Source: UBA1738 sp045577675 (GTDB lineage: Bacteria; Bacillota; Clostridia; UBA1381). From it: 34,311 nucleotides of DNA. The translations under genes were made by a program, and so were the position numbers. How positions within the stretch are numbered: position 1 is the first letter of the stretch; each line of letters opens with the position of its first letter. Below the pieces are notes generated by a model. The model did no database searches. It worked only from the letters and a program-made list of their open reading frames with translations, and had not been told where the DNA came from. The stretch lies in the NCBI GenBank assembly GCA_045577675.1, contig JAZNIV010000023.1, forward strand, positions 1-34,311. Direction: 5' to 3'. Of the stretch, positions 17,682 to 25,417 are shown piece after piece.

Positions 17682-17993
17682 TCATTCCAAAACAGTATCT
17701 ATCGCCGCCTGCTTTGCAGCATTAAAATATGCAGCATATTCCTGCCTTACACTCTCCGCCCTCTTTAAAGCTTCCTTAGTTGCCTTTTCTTCGCTTATTT
17801 TCATCTGCACATCCACTCTGCGAAGCTTTTCACTACGTTCTGCTTTTAACTTATCATAAAAGGCTGTGCGTTCTTTAAATATCTTTTTCTCGGTGTCTTT
17901 AAACTGTTGCTCTGCCTCATGCTCAGCCTTTTCCACCAGCAAATGTGCTTCCTTTTCTGCCTGTTTAATTCTTTCCAATGCTTCCTTTGACAT
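17682..17993 (-). CDS. ntpF: V-type ATPase H/G-type peripheral stalk subunit
   Basis: 103 residues from the ATG at 17993. It is a single charged coiled-coil helix (SKEALERIKQAEKEAHLLVE and onward) with no other domain, as expected for the subunit that pairs with E in the peripheral stalk (NtpF in Enterococcus, AhaH in archaea). A GTG three codons earlier is in frame, but the AAGGG ribosome site is only correctly spaced for the ATG. It is the first gene of the nine-gene operon. Assignment rests on the coiled-coil pattern and on position upstream of subunit I. Confidence 0.85.
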   Translation of the reverse strand: MSKEALERIKQAEKEAHLLVEKAEHEAEQQFKDTEKKIFKERTAFYDKLKAERSEKLRRVDVQMKISEEKATKEALKRAESVRQEYAAYFNAAKQAAIDTVLE

Positions 17994-18078
17994 CTCTCTC
18001 ACCCTTTTTATAACAAATTACTTCTTTAGTTTTACAGAAACTGCCTTAAATTATGTATACTGCTTGTTTTAATTTATT

Positions 18079-18101
18079 CGTGCCGGATTTTATTCCGCAC
18101 G
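18079..18101. repeat. Imperfect inverted repeat between the V-ATPase operon and the AsnB-like gene
   Basis: CGTGC-GGA pairs with TCC-GCACG around a TTTTAT loop, with one bulged C. It lies in the 182-base divergent gap, 23 bases upstream of a TATAAT (18124-18129) that may be the -10 of the AsnB-like gene. The corresponding -35 is poor. I see no convincing promoter for the V-ATPase operon, so this may be a factor-dependent region. Confidence 0.35.
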
Positions 18102-18175
18102 TCGGGGGCAGATTTTACATATATATAATAATGTAGGAAAAGACTTTGGCCTAAAAGGCAGAATGGAGCAAATTT

Positions 18176-19675
18176 ATGATTTCCTGTACTGTGAATTTCA
18201 AAGAAAATCTGACAAAAAATATTCCTTACTATAAATTATTGTTAAAACAGCTAAATGACGTTCAGGGCGTCCCCTATTCCGGCGACGGATTTATTGGAGA
18301 AAATGCCGCACTTTACTCCTCGGATAGCGAGGTTCTCAGCAAAATCTGCGAGGGGTATCAGTTTATAATCGCCTTTGATGGTGAGCTTACCGACAAAGCC
18401 GCACTTACGAAAGAGCTTAAGGCTCTTGGTTATTGTTTTACTACAGAGACTGATTCTGAGCTTGCACTTCTTTGCTACATACATTTCGGCGAAAAAAGTC
18501 CTGCAAAGCTCTCCGGCTGTTTTTCATATGTTATTTATGATACTATGCGGCGTCAGATTTTTGCGGCAAGCGATTTTTTTGCATCATCACCGCTTTTCTA
18601 TGCTAAAACCGGTGATTCGTATCTATTTGCCTCCCAGATACGCGGTATACTTGCTCATCCGGATATTAAACCGACCGTCTCGAAGGAAGGAGTATCGCGG
18701 TTACTTTCACAAAATGGGCTTTACACAGGCAGCATCTTTAATGGAATAGAAATGCTGCCACCTGCACATTTTTTAAAAATCCGTGACGGAAATATCATTT
18801 TAAAGCCATATCCGCCTGAGGAATGTGAAACAGTCGCAAGTGACGACTTCATAATGTCGGAGCTTTCTTTGGGATGTGAAAATGACGGCAGAACAGGAGT
18901 TTTTTATTCAGGGAGCAGCTGTGACCGGCTCTTATGCCATATTGCAGCGGAAAAACAGTCAAAAAAATACAGCAGAATATCAATATATTCTACTGAGCCT
19001 TTGAATTTTAAAAAGAATTATCTCGCTGCACACACACATATAGTTCCCGGCGAAACAGACCTTAAAGCTGCTCTTACGGAATGTGTTTCTATACAAGGAA
19101 TGCCCGTTCTTTCAGGCACCGACTTTCTTCTTCCGATGGTTTTTAAGACTGCGTCCCAAAGCGGCATAAAGGTTATAACCTCACAGCCTGATTTATACAC
19201 TAAAAAAATAAATTTACGCAGCGTGCTTATAAAAAATGATGTTCTGCATCCTGCAGTTAAGGAAACGTTGCTGCCGGAAGAAACTGGCTTTACCTACATC
19301 GGCAGCCGACAGCTTGCAGGCAGCTTTAGTACCGGCATAAAAACACCGCTTCTTTCAAGAAGACTTTATAGTTATATTACATCACAAGGTGAGTCTGCAG
19401 AAGTAGTTTTTAAAGCTATGCTTACATCACACCTTTGTGATGCCTCAGAGTGCAGCAGCAATACCTCTACCATAAAAAAGCTGCGGCGTATTCTTTTGGA
19501 AATAATATCCTCAGACGCTGCACCCATACTTGCATTTTTCCAAAAAGGTGCAATTCTTTCTCTGTGCGAAAAAGGGTTTGAGGGCATCGAAAATCACAAT
19601 GACGAGGCAGCAATTTTGGCCTACATAATTAAATTAAACATCTGGCTATGCAGCTTCAAACCCTTCATAATTTAA
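18176..19675 (+). CDS. Asparagine-synthetase-like protein lacking catalytic motifs (probable pseudoenzyme)
   Basis: 499 residues, intact. The order of blocks is that of glutamine-hydrolysing asparagine synthetase (AsnB): IAFDGELTD (about 65-73) where AsnB has VNGEIYN, TDSELALLCY (92-101), LSGCFSYVIYDT (112-123), ASSPLFYA, and a C-terminal LAYIIKLNIWL end. But the N-terminal nucleophile Cys2 is missing (the protein starts MISC), the HRGPD/R-L-S-I-V-D region is deleted, the PP-loop SGGLDSS is SGSSCDR (245-251), and SGEGADELFGG is replaced by TSQPDLYTKK (335-344). Neither ammonia release nor adenylation should work. AsnB is usually above 550 residues. GGAG lies 8 bases before the ATG. It is monocistronic, ending in a bidirectional terminator. 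Function unknown. Confidence 0.75.
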   Translation: MISCTVNFKENLTKNIPYYKLLLKQLNDVQGVPYSGDGFIGENAALYSSDSEVLSKICEGYQFIIAFDGELTDKAALTKELKALGYCFTTETDSELALLCYIHFGEKSPAKLSGCFSYVIYDTMRRQIFAASDFFASSPLFYAKTGDSYLFASQIRGILAHPDIKPTVSKEGVSRLLSQNGLYTGSIFNGIEMLPPAHFLKIRDGNIILKPYPPEECETVASDDFIMSELSLGCENDGRTGVFYSGSSCDRLLCHIAAEKQSKKYSRISIYSTEPLNFKKNYLAAHTHIVPGETDLKAALTECVSIQGMPVLSGTDFLLPMVFKTASQSGIKVITSQPDLYTKKINLRSVLIKNDVLHPAVKETLLPEETGFTYIGSRQLAGSFSTGIKTPLLSRRLYSYITSQGESAEVVFKAMLTSHLCDASECSSNTSTIKKLRRILLEIISSDAAPILAFFQKGAILSLCEKGFEGIENHNDEAAILAYIIKLNIWLCSFKPFII

Positions 19676-19679
19676 AAAA

Positions 19680-19731
19680 TCCCGGACACAAGCTGCACAA
19701 ATTCGTGCAATTCGATAGTCCGGGACTTTTT
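19680..19731. terminator. Bidirectional terminator between the AsnB-like gene and nhaC
   Basis: Outer stem TCCCGGAC (19680-19687) with GTCCGGGA (19718-19725) encloses a shorter inner TGCAC/GTGCA stem. T-runs follow on the plus strand (19727-19731) and, via the six A at 19674-19679, on the minus strand. It separates convergent genes. Confidence 0.85.
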
Positions 19732-19742
19732 ATATATTTTAT

Positions 19743-21386
19743 TTATGCTTCTTTCTTATCAAGAACAGCCTTTAAAACGAAGATTGTTGCAATCATCAAA
19801 ATAATTGAAACAGGAAGTACAATCCAAACTGTCTGGCAGAAGCCTGCGATTACATAGCTCACAAATGACACAGCCGCAGTTGTAAGTGCATATGGAAGCT
19901 GCGTAGAAACGTGATTAATGTGGTCGCACTGTGCACCTGCTGATGACATAATTGTTGTATCGGAAATCGGTGAGCAGTGGTCGCCGCAAACCGCACCTGC
20001 CATACATGCAGAAATAGCAACAATTGTAATAGCACCCTTATCAAAGCCAAATACCATAATAACAATAGGAATAAGAATACCGAAGGTTCCCCATGATGTA
20101 CCTGTTGCAAAGGACATTCCAACAGCAATAAGGAAGATTATAGCCGGCAGGAAGTTCATAAATGAGCCTGCTGAGGTCTTAACAACACCTTCAATAAATG
20201 TAGCAGCACCGAGGCTGTCTGTCATAGCCTTTAAGGTCCATGCACAAACCAAAATCATAATAGCCGGAACCATTGCCTTAAAGCCCTCCGGAATTGATCC
20301 CATACATTCCTTAAAGGAGATTACACGTCTTATCATAAAGAATGCAATTGTAAGAATCATTGTGATGAATGAGCCATAGAAAAGTCCTACTGAAGCATCA
20401 GAATTTGAGAAGGCTGTAATGAAATTCATATATCCCTCTTCACCGGCTGCAAAGAATCCGCCGGAGTAAATCATACCGATTACACAGGCAATGATAAGAA
20501 TAATTACAGGCAGAACAAGGTCAATAACCTTACCCTTAGGATTAACGTTTCCTTCCTGTGCATCCTTAAAAAGCTCTTTTGCAGTTGTGAAAATGTCACC
20601 CTTTTTAGCATTTTCCTCATGCTTTTTCATCGGGCCGTATTCAAACTTCATCAAAGCCATTGTAATCATCATTACAATAGTTAAAATGGCATAGAAGTTA
20701 TACGGAATTGCACTTACAAAAAGCTGAAGTCCGTTCATTCCGGAATCCTGTGCAAATGCTGCAACAGCAGCTGCCCATGACGAGATAGGTGCAATAATGC
20801 AGATAGGTGCCGCAGTTGAGTCTATAAGATAAGCAAGCTTTGCACGGGACACGTTGTTCTTGTCGGTTACAGGACGCATAACGCTTCCTACTGTCAGACA
20901 GTTGAAATAGTCGTCAATGAAGATAAGTATACCAAGAATAACTGTGCAGATCTGTGCACCCACTCTTGATTTGATTTTTTCTGATGCCCAACGTCCGAAT
21001 GCAGCCGAGCCGCCTGCCTTGTTCATCATAGAAACCATTGCTCCCAGAATTATCAAAAACAGCAAAATACCAACATTGTAGGAATCCGCAACGCTTGCAA
21101 TGAATCCGTCGCTGAAAACGTGAGTCATAGTAAGCTCAAGGTTAAAGTTTGCGTACAAAAGTCCGCCCACTAAGATTCCTGCAAAAAGTGAGGAATAAAC
21201 CTCTTTTGTTATAAGTGCCAGTGCAATAGCAATAACCGGCGGAAGAAGTGACCAGAATGAATCTGCAAATTTACTTACATACTCGGTCTCTCCCTCAGCA
21301 AATGCTGTAATTGACAGCACTGCCATAATTACGAGGCTAAGTAAAAAGCATACTGAAAACCTCTTTTTTGTCTTTGAGTTAAACAT
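19743..21386 (-). CDS. nhaC: NhaC-family Na+/H+ antiporter
   Basis: 547 residues with about a dozen membrane spans. GILIFIDDYFNCLTVGSVMRP (about residues 155-175), the STAAPICIIAPISSWAA block, SFATGTSWGTFGILIPI and GAVCGDHCSPISDTTIMSSAGA are hallmark segments of the NhaC superfamily. The family exports Na+ in exchange for protons or, in some members, exchanges organic ions, so the ion is a family-level inference. GGGGGAG precedes the ATG. The gene has its own likely promoter (21413-21440) and ends at a bidirectional terminator. A V-ATPase of apparent Na+ type is encoded 1.8 kb away. Confidence 0.9.
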   Translation of the reverse strand: MFNSKTKKRFSVCFLLSLVIMAVLSITAFAEGETEYVSKFADSFWSLLPPVIAIALALITKEVYSSLFAGILVGGLLYANFNLELTMTHVFSDGFIASVADSYNVGILLFLIILGAMVSMMNKAGGSAAFGRWASEKIKSRVGAQICTVILGILIFIDDYFNCLTVGSVMRPVTDKNNVSRAKLAYLIDSTAAPICIIAPISSWAAAVAAFAQDSGMNGLQLFVSAIPYNFYAILTIVMMITMALMKFEYGPMKKHEENAKKGDIFTTAKELFKDAQEGNVNPKGKVIDLVLPVIILIIACVIGMIYSGGFFAAGEEGYMNFITAFSNSDASVGLFYGSFITMILTIAFFMIRRVISFKECMGSIPEGFKAMVPAIMILVCAWTLKAMTDSLGAATFIEGVVKTSAGSFMNFLPAIIFLIAVGMSFATGTSWGTFGILIPIVIMVFGFDKGAITIVAISACMAGAVCGDHCSPISDTTIMSSAGAQCDHINHVSTQLPYALTTAAVSFVSYVIAGFCQTVWIVLPVSIILMIATIFVLKAVLDKKEA

Positions 21387-21412
21387 AGTTCTCCCCCTTT
21401 AGGTTTTAATAG

Positions 21413-21440
21413 ATGTTATCATCTTAACACAATATGACAA
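21413..21440 (-). promoter_or_regulatory. Candidate promoter of nhaC
   Basis: On the minus strand TTGTCA (21435-21440) and TAACAT (21413-21418) are 16 bases apart, with TGA before the -10. It begins right after the tspO terminator. The -10 matches only four of six positions. Confidence 0.45.
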
Positions 21441-21468
21441 AAAATGCAAGCATATACTTGCATTTTTT
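21439..21468 (-). terminator. Terminator after tspO
   Basis: A perfect 12-bp stem AAAAAATGCAAG / CTTGCATTTTTT (21439-21450 with 21457-21468) closes a 6-base loop. The sequence ends in six T when read on the minus strand. It is 57 bases downstream of the tspO stop and upstream of nhaC, so it insulates the two. Confidence 0.8.
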
Positions 21469-21525
21469 AGTAATTATGCAGATTTTTGTATAATATTGCA
21501 AACCTAAGGAGAAAAAATTATATAT

Positions 21526-21984
21526 TCAATACCTGCTCAAAAGCCAGATTGCAAGGTTTAAATATCCTGCAAAGGTTACCCATAAAAGATACGGAAGCTG
21601 CAGCAGTCCGGCTTTCTTGTTAATTTTGTAGAATTCGCCTATCATTATAAATATAAGCACCCACAAAAGCAACAGCCAAATAAATGCAAATAAAAATGCC
21701 TGCATATTAAAGAAAATAATAGGCCATACGAAGTTTACAAAAAGCTGCAGCCAGTATACAAACGGTATACGTCCCTCGGTTTTATAAACCAACGCCGCAC
21801 TGATTCCCATTAAAATATACAGAATACCCCACACAATAGGAAAAACTATCGGCGGCGGTGCTAAGGGCGGCTTGATTACCTCCTGATACACCATAAAGCT
21901 GTCACGTGTTATAAAAGCAGAAAGTCCGCCAACTAAAAGTGCAATAAATATCTGCACGATATACGGCTTATATTTTTTCAGCAT
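21526..21984 (-). CDS. tspO: TspO/MBR family membrane protein
   Basis: 152 residues, five predicted membrane helices. KPPLAPPPIVFPIVWGILYI and MGISAALVYKTEGR match the first conserved TspO block, and LQLFVNFVWPIIFF the second. TspO proteins bind tetrapyrroles and other hydrophobic ligands; in bacteria they are tied to porphyrin turnover and stress or redox sensing, but the role in an anaerobe like this one is unclear. GAGGTGATGTT precedes the ATG. A perfect inverted repeat (21995-22015) directly abuts that ribosome site, suggesting control of this gene. Confidence 0.92.
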   Translation of the reverse strand: MLKKYKPYIVQIFIALLVGGLSAFITRDSFMVYQEVIKPPLAPPPIVFPIVWGILYILMGISAALVYKTEGRIPFVYWLQLFVNFVWPIIFFNMQAFLFAFIWLLLLWVLIFIMIGEFYKINKKAGLLQLPYLLWVTFAGYLNLAIWLLSRY

Positions 21985-21994
21985 AACATCACCT

Positions 21995-22015
21995 CACAGC
22001 ATAGTATATGCTGTG
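21995..22015. repeat. Perfect inverted repeat at the tspO ribosome site
   Basis: CACAGCATA and TATGCTGTG (9-bp arms, 3-base spacer GTA) lie immediately upstream of the tspO Shine-Dalgarno. It could be a repressor operator in the early transcribed region or a short hairpin in the leader. It is too short and lacks a T-run for a terminator. Confidence 0.55.
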
Positions 22016-22133
22016 CGTGGCAGCTTTTATTCCGGGTAAATACCATAATTTACTAAATTCTGCACCCGTTCGCATATATTGTGGTTAAAAAATGATTATT
22101 TTTTAAAAAACTACAATATTTATTAAAAAATGC

Positions 22134-22162
22134 TTGCTTTTCTTATATGCGTATGCTATAAT
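22134..22162 (+). promoter_or_regulatory. Strong promoter driving a predicted small RNA
   Basis: TTGCTT (22134-22139) and perfect TATAAT (22157-22162) are 17 bases apart, with TGC before the -10 (extended -10). No gene lies downstream on this strand before the terminator at 22218-22250. Confidence 0.75.
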
Positions 22163-22168
22163 ATAAAT

Positions 22169-22250
22169 TGTAGAAGGAAATTACTTTCTACCCTTTTATC
22201 CTATACATATCAAGCCTAAAAGCATCGCGTCCCGATGCTTTTATGTTTTA
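22169..22250 (+). ncRNA. Predicted small RNA, about 80 bases
   Basis: Bounded by the promoter at 22134-22162 and the terminator at 22218-22250. The predicted 5' end forms a small hairpin (GTAGAA with TTCTAC, about 22170-22191), then an unpaired pyrimidine-rich linker, then the terminator stem. No ribosome site and reading frame of useful length are seen. The known-family match is unclear; it is not long enough for 6S RNA. It may be a true trans-acting RNA or the remnant of a leader whose gene was displaced by the adjacent restriction cassette. This occupies much of the 362-base gap between tspO and the restriction cassette. Confidence 0.55.
22218..22250 (+). terminator. Terminator of the predicted small RNA
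   Basis: AAAAGCATCG (22218-22227) pairs perfectly with CGATGCTTTT (22233-22242) around a 5-base loop, followed by an interrupted T-rich tail (TTTTATGTTTTA). Confidence 0.75.
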
Positions 22251-22268
22251 TAGATAATAACTGCATAC

Positions 22269-22305
22269 AAAAACTGTCCGGATACGCGGAGTGTTCTTAA
22301 GGACA
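22269..22305 (+). repeat. Left 37-base inverted repeat flanking the restriction-modification cassette
   Basis: Starts AAAAACTGTCCGG and ends TTCTTAAGGACA. Its reverse complement occurs at 25788-25824 with only two mismatches (C/T at two neighbouring positions in the middle). The outer ends face away from the cassette, as in terminal inverted repeats. Each copy is also partly self-complementary (TGTCC with GGACA). Confidence 0.9.
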
Positions 22306-22314
22306 TAAATAGTA

Positions 22315-22344
22315 AACAACCTCTCAAATAATTGAGAGGTTGTT
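22315..22344 (-). terminator. Terminator of the restriction-modification operon
   Basis: A perfect 13-bp stem (22315-22327 with 22332-22344, 4-base loop) lies 2 bases past the stop codon of the specificity gene. On the minus strand it is followed by TTACTATTT, a moderate T-rich tail; on the plus strand by four more T. Confidence 0.8.
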
Positions 22345-22346
22345 TT

Positions 22347-23474
22347 TTAAATCCTATCAGAGTATGGCAAACTATTTATATAATCATTCATAAATTGCCA
22401 ATCTGGAATATAACCCTTTTCTGAATATGTATGTGTTTCATCAATAACAGGTTGTCCTTTTTTATCGGTTTTTACAGGAAGTTTAATTGAAAAATCTGTT
22501 TTATAATGTGTATTTAATTCGCGACCAAATGCAATATATTTATATTTACATTCATTTCTTACCAAAGTAGAAATGAAAATTTTTGTTTGTATTGTAAGCG
22601 GTTCTTTTTCAGTAAGAACTGCTACATTTTGTGCCGTGTAATAAGGTTCTTTTTGAACAAAGCAAGAGCCAAGAAAACTTCCACCCAAAGCCAAAGTCAT
22701 TGTTCCTGCTTGAAAAGGTTTTTCTGATATAACATTTCCTCTTTTATCAGTCTTTTTTACTTCATCAACAAAATTCACAACGCCGTTTCCTTTACTATCT
22801 CTTGATACATAATTGTAAACAGGTTCATAATCTGTTGTTGCAGAAGCATCAATTCCATTTCCCATACAACAATCAAACAAATCTTTTAAATAAAATTCTT
22901 TCCAGTTTGCGGTGTTTAAATCAAAAATACCCTTTTCGCTATTCTTTGTCGTTAAAGGTTCACAATTTAATGTTTTGATATACCTTTCCATAAAGTCCCA
23001 ATCAGGAATGTACCCGTAATCAGAATAGACCTTATTCATATCAATATCGGGTGAACCATCAAGATTATATTTGATAGGTAATTTGATATTTCTTACATTC
23101 ATTTTTTCTTTTCCAAGTGGTAAAGAATATGTATCTCTAAAGACTTCAACACATTTATTTAACACAGAACACAAAAACATTGCTGTATAATGATTGAGGT
23201 GTTTATTTCTCAAAACAAAAATATTCTGAGAAGCCACAAAAGGTTGTGTTTGATAAAACGCCCAATTTTCACCAACCATACCAATTATTATACAGTTTCC
23301 TTCTTCAACTGGCTGATTCGAAACCTTTCCTTGAACGCCATTGTTTTCAGATGTTCTACCAATATATAAATTATCGCCCGCCTCAGTATTACTATAATCT
23401 ACTGATTTAGCGATATTTGTCTTAAATACTCGACCAATTTGAAACTCTTTCCAATCCTGAATATTCAAATCCAT
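22347..23474 (-). CDS. Specificity (S/beta) subunit of a BcgI-like restriction-modification system
   Basis: 375 residues. It contains two diverged copies of one unit, each starting with a W-K-E-F segment (QDWKEFQIGRVF near 6 and ANWKEFYLKDLFD near 188) and ending with GYIPDW-x-FM-x-x-YI (near 153 and 354). Two target-recognition domains of this kind are the layout of type I HsdS and type IIB beta subunits, which read a split DNA target. The variable part of each copy (about 25-130 and 205-320) should determine the sequence recognised; the target cannot be predicted. It starts 2 bases after the nuclease-methylase stop. AT-rich like its partner, unlike the flanking genes. Confidence 0.85.
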   Translation of the reverse strand: MDLNIQDWKEFQIGRVFKTNIAKSVDYSNTEAGDNLYIGRTSENNGVQGKVSNQPVEEGNCIIIGMVGENWAFYQTQPFVASQNIFVLRNKHLNHYTAMFLCSVLNKCVEVFRDTYSLPLGKEKMNVRNIKLPIKYNLDGSPDIDMNKVYSDYGYIPDWDFMERYIKTLNCEPLTTKNSEKGIFDLNTANWKEFYLKDLFDCCMGNGIDASATTDYEPVYNYVSRDSKGNGVVNFVDEVKKTDKRGNVISEKPFQAGTMTLALGGSFLGSCFVQKEPYYTAQNVAVLTEKEPLTIQTKIFISTLVRNECKYKYIAFGRELNTHYKTDFSIKLPVKTDKKGQPVIDETHTYSEKGYIPDWQFMNDYINSLPYSDRI

Positions 23475-23476
23475 AA

Positions 23477-25417
23477 TTATTCACCATCAACATCTTTTTC
23501 ATAGACATTGCCTTCCTTGATAAGATATGCCAAATAATTATTAAGTGTTTTCTGAAAATCATCAGCTGTAAGTTTTGTATAATCTGTTTTCATATATGCT
23601 TCACAAAGCCATTCTGCATCAGAATCAATCTTTTCAACAGCAGATTTTCCGTCTTCAGATGCTTTTCGTTCAAACAAATCAAGCCATTCTTCTTCAATAG
23701 CCTTCCATTTAGAATTGCCGTCCATATCAAACTGTTCAACTCTGCCAAGATTTTTTCTCTTTATAAAACCGTCATCTCTACAATAACAAAAAAATGTGCT
23801 TCTTGTAGTTCCGTCTGGTTTAATATGGGGTTGACCAAGCGTAAAAAGCATACAGCACGCATTAACCGCAGCACCAGGATAGAATACATCTGACGGCAGA
23901 GAAAATACGGCTTCAAGTGTATTATCTTGAAGAAGTGCTTCTTTTTCTGCGGTAATTATTTTTCCTGTGCCTATTGCACAAGCCAACGGAAGTAATACTG
24001 CAAGTTTTGCAAATTTTGCTTCTTGTCCGTTTCTAATGCGCTCTTCATTCATTTCTTTTATAATATCAGAGAAATAATGAACAAATACCATGCCTTTTGT
24101 AGGATCCTCTTTTCCATCAGCAGAAGACCCCCAATCTTTCTTATATTTTGCAGGAATGCCAATGGGCTTTGCATTGTATGGTGGGTTCATCAAAATGATG
24201 TGTGGGTCTGCTTGTTTAATAAATGCTTTATGGTCAAAACAACTACCAAGTTTTATATTTGAATTGCCATCGCCGTGTATCAACATATTTGTAACAGAAA
24301 GTCCAAATGCTTTTTCTTCAACTTCAATTCCAAAAATATTTTCTTCCTTAACTTTCTTTTGAAGTCTTTTTGTTTCTGCTTCTGTATTACCTCTACGACA
24401 ATCGGCAAGTTCTTTAACCATTGCTTGAACAAGGAAAGAAGCACTTCCACAAGTTCCGTCAAGAACACGCTTTGTCCTATCAACTTCGGTGATACGGCAC
24501 ATAAATTCTGTAATGTGGTCTGGTGTAAATGCTTGGTTTTTATCTGCTTTGCCTGTATATTTGTTAAATGCAATAAAAAACAAGTTCAAAATGTCTTGAC
24601 CTTCGGAACTATCGGTATCAATAAACTTAAATATATTCATAAGAATATAATCAATAATTTCTATCCAATCAGCCTTTTTCAACGCACGAACCTTTTGGTC
24701 TGTTAGAACATTTCTTTGCAATAATTCAATTTTTTTCTGCTTGTTATCAGAGCCGTCAAGCAGTTCTGAAAGAGTATTTTCAATACCTGCCCTAATTTCC
24801 TTTTCAGATTTCAAAGCAAAAGAATTATTTATGGTTTTCTGCAATTCTTCATCAATTCTTGTTGCACCAATCTTTTTAACCAAGTCTTTGATATGCAATA
24901 AAATTGTTCCTACAAATTGACTTCTTAATTGTTCAGCAATATCTTTTTTGTGCAGAAGTTCATTTAACGCATAAGTGTTTCTGAGAACTTTTTCACGGTC
25001 ATTTGATTTATTAAGGTCAAATAAAGACTTGTAGTGTTCCATAGTATCAAGAACAGTTTCCTCGTCAAGAATATGTTCATCATCAACAAATGATTTCCAA
25101 ACCTTGATTTTATCATTATTTGTATTTGCAAGTATGCAAATAACTTTTTTACCTGTATGTAATGCCCGTTCTTCTTCAAGATATTCTGCAAGTTGCTTTT
25201 CGTCAGCATCAACAAAATTCTGTTTTGTTTCAACTAAAACAACATATTCACCATCTTCAAAACGAATATCTAATTTAAAATGATTAACACTATGTCCTAC
25301 AAGTTGTTCTAACTTTGCTTTTGAACCTGCTTCAAGAACATAACTGTATTCTCCGCCCTCAATATTTGAGGTCATATATGTATTGCCAATTCGCTCTATC
25401 ATATCATATCTTGTCAT
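23477..25417 (-). CDS. Fused nuclease and N6-adenine methyltransferase, BcgI-like alpha subunit
   Basis: 646 residues, close to the size of BcgI A. The N-terminus has a PD-(D/E)XK-type nuclease signature: D50, then E63-T-K65 in YVVLVETKQN. A helical linker leads to a gamma-type N6-adenine methylase with motif I VLDGTCGSASFLV (318-330) and catalytic motif IV NPPY (411-414), followed by the type I HsdM-like C-terminus. Restriction and modification in one chain plus a separate specificity subunit is the type IIB plan, in which DNA is cut on both sides of the site; this activity is inferred. A type IIG or solitary modification role is possible. The start overlaps the small regulator gene by 4 bases (ATGA). 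Confidence 0.88.
   Translation of the reverse strand: MTRYDMIERIGNTYMTSNIEGGEYSYVLEAGSKAKLEQLVGHSVNHFKLDIRFEDGEYVVLVETKQNFVDADEKQLAEYLEEERALHTGKKVICILANTNNDKIKVWKSFVDDEHILDEETVLDTMEHYKSLFDLNKSNDREKVLRNTYALNELLHKKDIAEQLRSQFVGTILLHIKDLVKKIGATRIDEELQKTINNSFALKSEKEIRAGIENTLSELLDGSDNKQKKIELLQRNVLTDQKVRALKKADWIEIIDYILMNIFKFIDTDSSEGQDILNLFFIAFNKYTGKADKNQAFTPDHITEFMCRITEVDRTKRVLDGTCGSASFLVQAMVKELADCRRGNTEAETKRLQKKVKEENIFGIEVEEKAFGLSVTNMLIHGDGNSNIKLGSCFDHKAFIKQADPHIILMNPPYNAKPIGIPAKYKKDWGSSADGKEDPTKGMVFVHYFSDIIKEMNEERIRNGQEAKFAKLAVLLPLACAIGTGKIITAEKEALLQDNTLEAVFSLPSDVFYPGAAVNACCMLFTLGQPHIKPDGTTRSTFFCYCRDDGFIKRKNLGRVEQFDMDGNSKWKAIEEEWLDLFERKASEDGKSAVEKIDSDAEWLCEAYMKTDYTKLTADDFQKTLNNYLAYLIKEGNVYEKDVDGE

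Noticed and set aside
18003..18080. Promoter for the V-ATPase operon (CATAAT near 18045)
   Set aside because: The -10-like box has no acceptable -35 at 16-18 bases; I could not support a call.
19918..20379. 153-codon plus-strand frame opposite nhaC
   Set aside because: Antisense of a membrane protein; no ribosome site and no family resemblance.
22080..22120. AT-rich imperfect dyad (GTGGTT with AACTAC around A/T runs)
   Set aside because: Pairing depends on A and T runs and has interruptions; no transcript is expected to end there.
24023..24706. Overlapping frames on the plus strand opposite the methylase gene
   Set aside because: Antisense to conserved methylase motifs, no ribosome sites and no recognisable domains.
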